Assembly: GCA_963846505.1 (NCBI GenBank)
Contig: CAWJWD010000004.1
Coordinates: forward strand, 682,001-746,000
DNA length: 64,000 nt
Reading direction: 5' to 3'
Source: JACVRW01 sp963846505
Lineage (GTDB): Bacteria > Actinomycetota > Thermoleophilia > Solirubrobacterales > Thermoleophilaceae
The notes below the pieces were generated by a model. The model searched no databases. It saw only the letters and a list, made by a program, of their open reading frames with translations, and was not told the origin of the DNA. Numbering within the stretch: the first letter of the stretch is position 1; each line of letters begins with the position of its first letter. A program made the position numbers and the translations under genes. This document shows, one piece after another, positions 26,166 through 34,999 of this stretch.

Positions 26166-27252
26166 GCGCTCGGCCCAGCGTGCCCAACCACGACCACTCG
26201 GCTCTCGACCAGGGCGTGATCCGCTCTCCGAGCAGGCCGATCAGCGCCGGCAGCAGGGTCGCGGTCAGCAACACCGAGACGGCGACGACGATGATCGCCC
26301 CGGCGGCGAGCGAGCGCAGCGCGGCGGTCTCGATCACGAACAGGCTCGCCAGCGCGACGATCACGGTCAGGCCGCTGAATACGATCGCGACGCCGGAGGT
26401 GGTCAGCGCGGTCAGGCGCGCCTCGTCGCGGGAGCGTCCGGCGCGCAGCTCCTCGCGGTAGCGCACGAGCACGAACAGGCTGTAGTCGACCGCGACGCCG
26501 ATGCCGATCATCGACGCCATGTTGGTCGAGTAGACGTTCATCGTCGCGGCGGTCGAGAGCCAGTAGATCAGCGCCCCGGTGATCGCCACAGCGGCCGCGC
26601 CGAGCGTCAGCGGCAGCAGCGCGGCGCTCAGCGAGCCGAACACGAGCAGCAAGATCACGAGCACGATCGGGAAGCCGACGAGCTCGGCGTCCGCGAGGTC
26701 GTCCTTGGTCAGATCGACCATGCCCGCCCACAGCGCGCCCTGGCCGACGAGGTGCATCGTGACGCCGTCGCGCTCGTAGCCGTCGGCGAGCCCGAGCCGC
26801 TCCCGCAACTCCGTGGCGACGTCCGGCGCGTGGTACTCGTCCGCGCCGGTGACGAGCGGCACCAGCACCGGCTCGCCGGGATGCCGCTTGGCGACGTAGA
26901 CCGCCGCGCGAGCCGCATCGCGCGGCAACGCCACGTCGTCGGTCTGTGCCGTTGCTCGACCGAGATCAGCAACCGTGCCGCGCAATGCGCTCGGCGGAAC
27001 GCCGCCCTCACGGGTGAGCACCGCCGCCAGCACCACTTCGCGCGTGCCCGGAGGAACCTGCTCCTGCAGCAGCCGCTCGACCTCGTCGCTGTCGGAGCCC
27101 GGCACGGCGAAGCCGCCTCCGGTCAAGTGGTCGCCCTGGCTGAGGAAGAACGGGATCGCGAGCGCCACGATCGCCAGCCACAGCATCAGGACGACTCCCC
27201 GACGCCGGGCAACCACCCTGTCGAGGCCGCGCATGGCCTCCCGCACGCTCAC
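25885..27252 (-). CDS. MMPL transporter, N-terminal half (frameshifted near 26187)
   Basis: The first 354 or so residues are a normal MMPL first half: helix 1 (VVLMLWLAIVALAIPFFL), extracytoplasmic domain, then five helices with the IGIGVAVDYSLFVLVRYREE signature. After SWL the frame leaves the family pattern and reads nonsense to a stop at 25885. One extra base at 26186-26187 explains the switch to the frame of the 24438-26165 entry. Read together, the two make one protein of about 940 residues. Confidence 0.8.
   Translation of the reverse strand: MSVREAMRGLDRVVARRRGVVLMLWLAIVALAIPFFLSQGDHLTGGGFAVPGSDSDEVERLLQEQVPPGTREVVLAAVLTREGGVPPSALRGTVADLGRATAQTDDVALPRDAARAAVYVAKRHPGEPVLVPLVTGADEYHAPDVATELRERLGLADGYERDGVTMHLVGQGALWAGMVDLTKDDLADAELVGFPIVLVILLLVFGSLSAALLPLTLGAAAVAITGALIYWLSTAATMNVYSTNMASMIGIGVAVDYSLFVLVRYREELRAGRSRDEARLTALTTSGVAIVFSGLTVIVALASLFVIETAALRSLAAGAIIVVAVSVLLTATLLPALIGLLGERITPWSRAEWSWLGTLGRARDAPAACVPDRRHARAAGAGRTGARAHARRRCTAPVPRRPRDARRLRTGARGQRAGAWRAGQGAGAARGGGAHAGVPTRRSRGGAGGPAHDDP
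26186..26187 (-). other. Probable single-base insertion splitting mmpL
   Basis: The minus strand reads TGGTCGTGGTTGGGC. Deleting one T restores a continuous frame through WSW-WARWAERVMRRP, the expected MMPL linker. Both halves are otherwise intact, so this is either a sequencing error or a recent mutation. Confidence 0.8.
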
Positions 27253-27381
27253 CCGGCGATCGTAGCCATCGTCCGACCCGGACCCGCTCGCGTGGGACCA
27301 CCGTCATGCAGGCGAGTCATGGCTATGTCGTCACTGATTACTTCGCCGTAGCACCGGATCCGTCGTACGCTGTTGGCGAGC

Positions 27382-29049
27382 GTGCGGGATCTCTACGCCA
27401 CCACCATGCAACTCGTCCATGTCGACACCGACAGCGCCTTCGATGTCGCCGTCGATCGAGCCCTGGCCTGGTCCTTCCAGCACATCGGCCGGCAACCTCC
27501 GGATCTGCGCGAGAACAGTCGGGGTACGTCGCACGACGGTCGCACCGGGCTCGCACAGGTCGAGTGGTGGTCTCAACTCGACCGTCCGCACCGCGTTCTG
27601 GACGTTCGACTGCGGCATCCGGATTCCGAGGACCGCGGGTTGACGTGGCTGGCTACCACCACGATCAGCGAGTCCGAGGGCCGTACCCGCGCCACGGTTC
27701 GCCTCGAGCGCGGCTCCAACATCGCGGTGCTGAAGCCATGGTCGATCGAGCTTCGTGCTCCGAGTCTCGTCACAGCCCTGATGCGACCCCCGTTGCTGGC
27801 GAGCGCAGGCACGCTCGAACTGGCGCCTGGCCCCCGGACCATCGAATCCGCCGACGCACCCTCGCTGGTGAGCGATGTCCTCAAGGATCCGGAGCGGGCA
27901 CTGCCTGTTCTGGTTCTCTCTCACGACCTTCCAGTCGCGCTGGCAGCCATGATCGCGCGCTCGATCGCGGGGCTTGGCCAAGTCGTAAGGGGAAGCAGCG
28001 ATTCCGCAGACGAGGCGATAAACGACATCCTCAAGCACGAGGGGTTCGCCATCCCACCTGACGGCATGCGGCTCTTCTGGCCGGGATACGGCGTGCCGAA
28101 CGAGCGTCTTCGCCATCCGTACTGGACGCAGACCCAAGTGGAACGCAGCCGGCTGCCGAAGTCTGCGTCGCTCGTGGATCAGCTGATGAAGCTGCTGGCG
28201 CCGATCTCAACCGGGCGGGTGCCGGTCGATCCGGCTGTGATGCTCGCACGCCGGTACGCCCTTCAGCGGTCACGCGAGGAAGCGCGCCAGCGCCCCAGGC
28301 GCGTCGAGCGGGCGGAAGCGATCTCCGTGGGCGTGAAGCGCCAACTCGACGCCGACCTGGCACGAGCAAAGCTGGAACTCGACGAGACGACCAAAGAACG
28401 CGATCACGCCGAGGAACGAGCCGACGCCGCCGAGGCGAACGAGTTGGCCACCATCGAAGAGGCCCTAGAGGACAAGGACCGCGTCACCGAGCTTGGGAAG
28501 CGCATCTCCGTCCTCGAAGCCGAGAACGCAGGGCTGCGCGCGAACGTTCGAGCCCTTACGACGTACGACGACGCCGACGAAGCGGTAGGTCGCGAAGCCG
28601 AAGGGCCTCCGACGCAGCTTTCGACGTGGGACGAGATCGCCACCAACCTGCCGCTGTTGGACGGACCGGGCTTCAAGTTGACCGAGCGAGCGCTCGCATG
28701 CGCCGACGGCAAGTCTCGATACCCGGATCCCGGGTCGATGTGGCTGGCGCTGCTCAAGCTCGAGCAGTTGGGTCGCGCCTACAACGAGCTAGGCGGAGAG
28801 CTCGGGAGGCAATTCGAGAAGTTCGCCTTCGAATACGCGGGCCTGAACGTCGCCCTGCACGACTCCACCTACAAGGACGACAGCTCGTTCACCTTCGAGG
28901 GCGAGACGCATCAGCGCCTTCCACACGTGAAGATCGACGACGCCAAGTCACCCAACGCCGTCGGGCGGATCTACTTCGCAATCGACGGCTCCGGCAAGCG
29001 GCTCATCGTCGACTGGTTCGGCACCAAGCCGGACCGACCCACGACCTAG
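27382..29049 (+). CDS. Orphan coiled-coil protein of unknown function, possible defence-type gene
   Basis: About 555 residues in three parts: an N-terminal alpha/beta region (to about 290) with LPVLVLSHDLPVALAAMIA and an MRLFWPGYG motif, a long charged coiled coil (about 295-390), and a C-terminal domain ending GRIYFAIDGSGKRLIVDWFG that recalls a RelE/HigB-like strand pattern. No signal peptide or membrane helix. Codon use is less GC-biased than its neighbours. It stands alone between mmpL and tRNA-Pro. Start uncertain: GTG 27382 (10 bases after a TACGCT box), TTG 27373 or ATG 27406. I do not recognise the family; the nuclease/toxin idea is speculative. Confidence 0.75.
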   Translation: MRDLYATTMQLVHVDTDSAFDVAVDRALAWSFQHIGRQPPDLRENSRGTSHDGRTGLAQVEWWSQLDRPHRVLDVRLRHPDSEDRGLTWLATTTISESEGRTRATVRLERGSNIAVLKPWSIELRAPSLVTALMRPPLLASAGTLELAPGPRTIESADAPSLVSDVLKDPERALPVLVLSHDLPVALAAMIARSIAGLGQVVRGSSDSADEAINDILKHEGFAIPPDGMRLFWPGYGVPNERLRHPYWTQTQVERSRLPKSASLVDQLMKLLAPISTGRVPVDPAVMLARRYALQRSREEARQRPRRVERAEAISVGVKRQLDADLARAKLELDETTKERDHAEERADAAEANELATIEEALEDKDRVTELGKRISVLEAENAGLRANVRALTTYDDADEAVGREAEGPPTQLSTWDEIATNLPLLDGPGFKLTERALACADGKSRYPDPGSMWLALLKLEQLGRAYNELGGELGRQFEKFAFEYAGLNVALHDSTYKDDSSFTFEGETHQRLPHVKIDDAKSPNAVGRIYFAIDGSGKRLIVDWFGTKPDRPTT

Positions 29050-29110
29050 ACGTTGTCGCTAGAGCACGGGCACGACGTCCTGGCACTCCGTCTGCCGTGC
29101 CGGGCCCTAA

Positions 29111-29184
29111 TCGGGGCGACTGGATTTGAACCAGCGACCTTTCGACCCCCAGTCGAATGCGCTACCAAGCTGCGCCACGCCCCG
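29111..29184 (-). tRNA. tRNA-Pro (anticodon GGG)
   Basis: Reverse strand: acceptor CGGGGCG/CGCCCCG with discriminator A, D-arm GCGCAGCTTGGTAGCGC, anticodon loop with GGG, T-arm GGTTCAAATCC. CCA is not encoded. Its 3' end faces the orphan gene. Confidence 0.95.
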
Positions 29185-29205
29185 TCCGGGCGAGTGTACC
29201 CGCTC

Positions 29206-29559
29206 CTAGTCGATCTCCTCTAGCTCGATCCGCACGCGCACCCGGGCGCGGTAGAAGTGCTCGAGGGCGCCGCGGACCGGGCGGGTGCGGGTGAGCTCGA
29301 TGCAGCCGAGCTGCTCGAGCACGCCGACGTGGTAGGAGACGCTTCCCAGCGGCTGCTTGAGCCGGCGGGCGAGCGTCTTCGGACTCGCCTCCTCGGTCAG
29401 CTCGCTCAGGATCTGGGCGCGCAGGGGATGGGCGAGTGCCTTGGCGGCTTGTGAGTCGCCCTGGGAACCGTTCGAGCGCTCGGCGGCGGGTCCGCGGCGA
29501 TCGTGGCCACCGGCCGGCCGGCGTCGTCGGGGCTTGACCTTCGACGGCGATTGGTTCAT
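29206..29559 (-). CDS. ArsR-like winged-helix transcriptional regulator
   Basis: A 117-residue protein with a basic, disordered N-terminus (about 1-35) and a winged helix: ALAHPLRAQILSEL, then the recognition helix region LGSVSYHVGVLEQLGCIEL. This is the ArsR/HTH_20 pattern that often senses metals or stress, but no metal-site cysteines are present. The ATG at 29559 has a GGAGG site about 11 bases upstream. Confidence 0.85.
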   Translation of the reverse strand: MNQSPSKVKPRRRRPAGGHDRRGPAAERSNGSQGDSQAAKALAHPLRAQILSELTEEASPKTLARRLKQPLGSVSYHVGVLEQLGCIELTRTRPVRGALEHFYRARVRVRIELEEID

Positions 29560-29843
29560 CGGGTGCTGTCCTCCGATATGGGGTGGGGTTGGGTAGCGGC
29601 CAGGGCTTGGAGACGCTCGAAGAGCGTCGTATGGCGAACGACGACTCGTTCGGCGGCCTGGGGCCACCGACTCAACTCCACTTGCCGACCCTGCATATCT
29701 CTCCCTTCAAGGAAAGACGGCAAACAGTGAGGCGATTCTTATCAGTCTTTACGGACGGAATGCCCCATCAGATCTGCTTTGCCAAGGATCTACCCCCGAA
29801 GGCGCCGTCGTTTTCCGCAAACTCGGAGGTTTGTCGAAGTCGC
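29560..29843. other. Intergenic region without a recognisable gene
   Basis: The space between the ArsR-like gene and the thiolase stop is 284 bases and clearly less GC-rich than its surroundings. It holds the ribosome site and probably the promoter of the regulator gene. I see no tRNA, ORF with a plausible start, or strong terminator in it. Confidence 0.5.
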
Positions 29844-31022
29844 TCAGGCCTCGAGCACCAGCGCGAGGCCCTGACCGACGCCGATGCAGATCGCGGCGAG
29901 CCCGTAGCCCCCGCCGCGAGCGTGCAGCTCATGCGCCAGCCGGCCGACGATGCGAGCGCCGGACGCGCCGAGCGGATGTCCGATCGCGATCGCCCCGCCG
30001 CGCACGTTGACCTTGTCCGGATCGAGTTCCGGCCAGTCCCGTAGACACGCCAGCGACTGGGAGGCGAAGGCCTCGTTGAGCTCGACGCAAGCCAGGTCGT
30101 CCCAGCCGATCCCGGCGCGTCGCAAGGCGACGTTCGCCGCCTCGACCGGCCCGATGCCGAAGACGTCGGGATCCACGCCGTGCGCACCCCGCGCGACGAT
30201 GCGCGCCAGCGGCTGGCGGCCCAGCCGTCCGGCCGCGGCTTCGTCGCCGAGCAGCAGCATCGAGGCGCCGTCGTTGAGCGGGGACGAGTTGCCGGCGGTC
30301 ACCGTGCCGCCGTCCACGAACGCCGGCTTCAACGTCGCCAGCTTCTCCAGCGACGTGTCCGAGCGGATGCCCTCGTCGCGGGCCAGCTCGACGCCCGGCA
30401 CCGCCACGGTCTCCGCCGCGTAGGTGCCGTCGTCCCACGCTGCCGCCGCCAGCTGGTGCGAGCGCAACGCGAACGCGTCCTGCTCGTCGCGCGAGATCGC
30501 GTACATGTCGGCGAGCTTCTCGGCGCTCCGTCCGAGCGTGATCGTCCAGCGCTCGGGCATCGCCGGATTGACCATCCGCCAGCCGAGCGTGGTCGAGTAC
30601 AGCTCCTGATGGGTCGCCGGGAACGGCCGCTCGGGCTTGAGCAGCACCCAGGGCGCGCGGCTCATCGACTCCACCCCGCCCGCGACCACGATTGCCGCGT
30701 CGCCGGTCTCGATCGCCCGGGCGCCCTGGATCGACGCCTCCAGCGACGAGCCGCAGAGGCGGTTGACGGTCACGCCGGGGATACTCGTCGGCAGGCCCGC
30801 GAGCAGCACGGCCATGCGCGCCACGTCGCGGTTGTCCTCCCCCGCGGCGTTGGCGTCGCCGAGCAGCACGTCGTCGATCTCGGCCGGGTCGAGCGAGGGC
30901 GTGCGCTCGAGCAGGCCCGTCAGCGCGTGTGCGGCGAGGTCGTCCGGGCGCAAGCCGGAGAGCGCGCCGCCGTAACGACCGAACGGAGTCCGGACCGCGT
31001 CGAGGATGTATGCGGCGCTCAC
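29844..31022 (-). CDS. Thiolase / acetyl-CoA C-acyltransferase (3-oxoadipyl-CoA thiolase-like)
   Basis: A 392-residue thiolase with nucleophile C90 in NRLCGSSLEAS, catalytic His in GHPLGASGARI and the second Cys in CIGVGQG near the C-terminus. The length and the start (YILDAVRTPFGRYGGAL) are closest to PcaF-type 3-oxoadipyl-CoA thiolases. No other beta-ketoadipate genes are nearby, so general beta-oxidation or acetoacetyl-CoA formation is equally possible. Confidence 0.93.
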   Translation of the reverse strand: MSAAYILDAVRTPFGRYGGALSGLRPDDLAAHALTGLLERTPSLDPAEIDDVLLGDANAAGEDNRDVARMAVLLAGLPTSIPGVTVNRLCGSSLEASIQGARAIETGDAAIVVAGGVESMSRAPWVLLKPERPFPATHQELYSTTLGWRMVNPAMPERWTITLGRSAEKLADMYAISRDEQDAFALRSHQLAAAAWDDGTYAAETVAVPGVELARDEGIRSDTSLEKLATLKPAFVDGGTVTAGNSSPLNDGASMLLLGDEAAAGRLGRQPLARIVARGAHGVDPDVFGIGPVEAANVALRRAGIGWDDLACVELNEAFASQSLACLRDWPELDPDKVNVRGGAIAIGHPLGASGARIVGRLAHELHARGGGYGLAAICIGVGQGLALVLEA

Positions 31023-31152
31023 GAGAGACGTTTATCCATAGTCAGGGTCCTGTCCGAATTCGGGCTTCTTGCGCACCGCTCCGGAATCGGCCACGTACGT
31101 TCGAAGCGATCAGCCAAGGATTGCGCATCCGCAGGGACGCCTGCTCCATCGC

Positions 31153-34100
31153 TCAGCGTTCGACGGTGCGCCAGGAGGAGACGTTCCCGGCCCGGTCGCG
31201 AACGCGCACGAACACCGGCTTGCCGAGCTTCAGCCGTCGATCGCCCTTGTGCCGTCGCAGCCTCAGCTTGGAGTCGTAGGCGCGAAGGGCCGCCCGTGGG
31301 CGTCGGCGGTCATTCGTCACCTGCACCGCCTTGAGGCCCGCCAGTCCACGATCCCTGGCGCGCAGCCGCAGCAGCGGCGCGCCCTTCCCGCGCTTCAGCC
31401 GAGCCGAGGATATGAGCGGCGCACGCTGGTCGAGGATGATGTCGTCGGTGTAGGTCTCACTGACGGTCGCCCCGCGCATGAAGCGCACATAGACGATCTT
31501 CGGCAGCCGCTCGGCCCCGGACGAGTCGAGTACCCAGGGCACGCTCGCCCGTAGTCCAAACGGCTGCGCGGCCTTGAAGCCACCGTCGTTGGAGATGAGC
31601 ATCTCGTGGGCGAAGGTCGGCCAGCTCGCGGCGATGGTGACCTTCGGGTCGTTGGTGTAGCGCGCGCCGTCGTTGATCGAGACCCCGAGCTGGCCTCGGC
31701 CACGGTTGTCGACGGTCACCCGCTGATCGAGCCGGGCCGTGGCGGAGAGCCCCGCGCGATCCGTCACACGTACCCGGACGGCGAACGTTCCAGGCTCCTG
31801 ATAGGCCCGCGCGACCGTCGGCGTCGGTCCGGTGTCGTGCTCGAACGCGCCGTCGCCGTCGAGATCCCAGGCATACCGCGCGATCCCCGAAGTGGCGTCG
31901 CTCGAACCGCCGGCGTCGAAGGTCACGGTGCGTCCAGCCAGTGCCGGGTTGGGCGCCCCCGTCAACGCGGCCACGGGGGCGGTGGCATCGATCGTGAACC
32001 GGCGGGTCTCGCTCGCCCGCCCTTGCTCATTGAAGTCCCTCGCCACGACCTGCCAACGGTGATCGCCCTCTCCGAGCGTGCCCGGCGTGAAGCTCGTCGC
32101 AGCAGGATCGAGGCTGGTCACGACCTGGTCGTCGATCACCACGTCGTAGCCCGCGAGCCCGACGCCCGCGTCCGCGGTCGCCTCCCACGAGAGCGTGGGA
32201 GCCCTGTTCGTCGTGACGACCTCGTCCGGTGGCGCTGCGAGCGCAAAGGCCGCTGGCGGGGCAGCGTCGATGCTGAAGTGACGCGTCGGCGTATCGACGT
32301 GGTTGCCTACGCCGTCCACAGCCCGCACCCACCAACTGTGGGGGCCGTCCGACAGCGTCGGCGCCGTCAGCGTGCAGCGGTCGTCGCACTCGGTCGTAGG
32401 CCGCGTGCCGACCTGTTCCTCGTCGATCCAGAGCTCGTAGCGGTCGATCCCCGTCGCGTTGTCGGACGTGATGAACCACGTAAAGCGGCGGGGGTTGCTC
32501 AGGTTCTCGGTGAGAAACCCGTCTCGTGGCGACAACATCTGGACGGGAAGGGGTGGGACGTCGTCGATGAGCCACGAGACCCCGGCCGGCTCGCTGACAT
32601 GCGTGCCCGGGAGGTCCGTCGAGCGAACCTCGAACCTGTGGTTCCCGGCTGCCAGCCCGGAATCGGTCCACGGGGTGGTACATGGGACGAACGCGCCCCC
32701 GTCCAGCCGACATTCGAACGTGGCTGGAGCGTTCGCCTCGAATTCGAAGGTCGCCTCCGTGGCACGGGTCTCCTTGCCGGGAGGCCCGGAGATCGACACG
32801 TCGAGCCAAGGGATCGCCAGGGGAAAGGCGGAGATGGATCCGTCCAGTGCATTCGTGGTTGCGAGCAGCCGTCCACCGGGCGCGAACGCCACCGACGTCG
32901 GCTGCTGTCCGGTGGGGCTCGGAGCGGCTACGGGCGACACCGCTCCTTCCGTCGAGACCGAGAAGAGCGACACGACGTTCGAACCCCAGTGGGCGATCGC
33001 GAGCATCCTGCCATCTGCACTGAACGCTGCCGACGAGGGACCCCATTCGATCGGGGGAGCGGCAATCGGAGTCGGGCTCCCCTCGTCGTCGACCTTGAAG
33101 AGCGAGATGGAGTTGCCCGCTGAGTTCGCCGTCACGAGCAGTCCCTCGCGACTGAACGCCACAGACCGTGGACCGGCTCCGGTCGCTATGGGAGAACCGG
33201 CCGACGTCAAGCCTCCGGTCGTAGACACCTCGAAGATCGACACGGTGTCGCTGCCCTGGTCGGCGGTGGCCAGCAGCGCCCCGTCCTGGCTGAAGGCGAC
33301 CGAGACCGGCTCGTCGCCCGTCGGGGCTTCGGCGACCGACACCACCTCGCCACCCTCGGACACCCGGAACACCGACACCGAGTCTGCTCCCGTGTTGGCA
33401 GCCGCCATGAGGTCTCCGTCACCCGAGCTGAACGCCACCGACGTAGGTGCGTCCCCCGCAGGAGCCTCGTCGACGGGCGTCAACTTCCCCGCAGCCGACA
33501 CCTCGAACGTCGACACCGAGTCGCTTTCCTCGTTGGCGGTCGCCAGGAAGCGCCCCGTGCCCGGGCTGAACGCCACCGACTCCGGCCTGTCACCGGTCGG
33601 ACTCACGTCGGTGGACGCCAAGCCGCCGTCCGAGGACACCTCGAACATCGACACCGAGTCGGTGCTCGCATTCGCGGTTGCCAGGAAGCGCCCCACGCCC
33701 GGACTAAACGCCAGCGACCGTGGATCACCACCGGTTCGAGTCGGGGAGCCGATCGGACTCAGGTGTCCCACTGCAGAGATGGAGTACATCGAAACGGTGT
33801 CGTCACCCGCGTTCGCAACGGCCAGGAACCCGCCCGGACCGAAGGCGACGGCGGAAGGGGCGCCGCCGGTCGGCGTCGGGCTTCCTGCTTGCTCGAGTTC
33901 GAGCTGTCCCTCCGCGAACTCGACGACCGAGTACGTCGAAACCGTGTTGCTCCCAGCGTTGGCGACAACGACGTGCGTGCCGTCGAAGGCCACCGAGTCG
34001 GGACTCAGCCCGGTCGCGATCGAGGGACCGACCTGCTGCAGCGCGCCGTCGGACGAGACGCGCGACAACGAGACCGAACGATCGACGGCATTCGTGGCCA

Positions 34101-34842
34101 CCAGCAGACCACCAGCAGTCGTGTCCCAGGCCTCGCCGAAGGTGGCTGCCCTGACGCTCGAACGCCCGAAGGCCATGTTCGTCAGCGAGCCTGTGCCAAG
34201 CGCGTAGGTCCGCAGCGAGCCATCTCCGTGGACGGTCGCAAGCAAATGCCCTCTCCCTGGGCTGAACGCCACTTGTCGCGGCTGGTTGGCCACCGGTACG
34301 GCGCCGGTCGGCACAGGCGGGGAGTTCGGCCACACCGAGTACAGCGACACCGAATTGCTGCCGCTGTTGGCGACCGCGAGCTGATCCGACCCTCCGATGA
34401 GGAAGCTCGCATACCCAAAGGCGATGGACGTCGGCCGGAGTTCGGTTGGCAACGTGGGGCCGACCGTCACCGTGCCGTCTTCGACCTTGAAGACCGACAC
34501 CGAGTTGTCCAACTCGTTCGCCGTCGCCACCAGCCCCCAGCGGCTGAACGTCACCGACCCCGGGCCGTCTCCGGTCGTGAGCGGGTCGCCCATCGGCGTC
34601 AACACGCCAGCGTTCGACACGCTGAAGATCGAGAGGGTGTCGTCCTCGTAGTTCGCGACCGCGAGGAGGTCCCCACTCGGGCTGAAAGCCAGCGCGCGCG
34701 GTTCAGCGCCCGTCCCGAACGGAGGACCGGCCGGCGTCAGGGTCGGCAGCGCAAGCGCATCCCCTGCGCCTGCAGCGGACAGGCACACGGCCAACACGAG
34801 CGACAGCCGCCGTCGCAGGACACTCCGACACCAGCCAGCCAT
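31153..34842 (-). CDS. Giant secreted beta-propeller protein with PKD-like domains (paralogue 1)
   Basis: About 1229 residues. A signal peptide (MAGWCRSVLRRR, hydrophobic core, cleavage after ALA) is followed by about 14 lactonase/YncE-like repeats of 45-47 residues (AFSPSG..LAVAN..DDTLSIFSVS..G.L), then Ig/fibronectin-like modules, a PKD-type module (FDAGGSSDATSGIARYAWDLDGDG) and a conserved basic C-terminus (VRVRDRAGNVSSW). Probably cell-surface or extracellular; ligand unknown. A TTG three codons upstream is another possible start. The same architecture recurs at 55586-59134. Confidence 0.85.
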   Translation of the reverse strand: MAGWCRSVLRRRLSLVLAVCLSAAGAGDALALPTLTPAGPPFGTGAEPRALAFSPSGDLLAVANYEDDTLSIFSVSNAGVLTPMGDPLTTGDGPGSVTFSRWGLVATANELDNSVSVFKVEDGTVTVGPTLPTELRPTSIAFGYASFLIGGSDQLAVANSGSNSVSLYSVWPNSPPVPTGAVPVANQPRQVAFSPGRGHLLATVHGDGSLRTYALGTGSLTNMAFGRSSVRAATFGEAWDTTAGGLLVATNAVDRSVSLSRVSSDGALQQVGPSIATGLSPDSVAFDGTHVVVANAGSNTVSTYSVVEFAEGQLELEQAGSPTPTGGAPSAVAFGPGGFLAVANAGDDTVSMYSISAVGHLSPIGSPTRTGGDPRSLAFSPGVGRFLATANASTDSVSMFEVSSDGGLASTDVSPTGDRPESVAFSPGTGRFLATANEESDSVSTFEVSAAGKLTPVDEAPAGDAPTSVAFSSGDGDLMAAANTGADSVSVFRVSEGGEVVSVAEAPTGDEPVSVAFSQDGALLATADQGSDTVSIFEVSTTGGLTSAGSPIATGAGPRSVAFSREGLLVTANSAGNSISLFKVDDEGSPTPIAAPPIEWGPSSAAFSADGRMLAIAHWGSNVVSLFSVSTEGAVSPVAAPSPTGQQPTSVAFAPGGRLLATTNALDGSISAFPLAIPWLDVSISGPPGKETRATEATFEFEANAPATFECRLDGGAFVPCTTPWTDSGLAAGNHRFEVRSTDLPGTHVSEPAGVSWLIDDVPPLPVQMLSPRDGFLTENLSNPRRFTWFITSDNATGIDRYELWIDEEQVGTRPTTECDDRCTLTAPTLSDGPHSWWVRAVDGVGNHVDTPTRHFSIDAAPPAAFALAAPPDEVVTTNRAPTLSWEATADAGVGLAGYDVVIDDQVVTSLDPAATSFTPGTLGEGDHRWQVVARDFNEQGRASETRRFTIDATAPVAALTGAPNPALAGRTVTFDAGGSSDATSGIARYAWDLDGDGAFEHDTGPTPTVARAYQEPGTFAVRVRVTDRAGLSATARLDQRVTVDNRGRGQLGVSINDGARYTNDPKVTIAASWPTFAHEMLISNDGGFKAAQPFGLRASVPWVLDSSGAERLPKIVYVRFMRGATVSETYTDDIILDQRAPLISSARLKRGKGAPLLRLRARDRGLAGLKAVQVTNDRRRPRAALRAYDSKLRLRRHKGDRRLKLGKPVFVRVRDRAGNVSSWRTVER

Positions 34843-34999
34843 TTCGCGCAAGAACCCCCGTCTGGGAAAACATCAACCAATCGTTTGACGTGAACCTAAC
34901 AATGGTTAACCGTCGACAGATGGCCAATGGCCCAAAGTTCATTCGACCATCGGAGGAGTCGCGCCACGCAAGTCCGTCGCGCTGCCAGAGCGGGCGCTG

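Noticed and set aside
27253..29110. Integration of the orphan gene at tRNA-Pro
   Set aside because: I searched the region between mmpL and the orphan gene for a copy of the tRNA-Pro 3' end and found none, so there is no att evidence.
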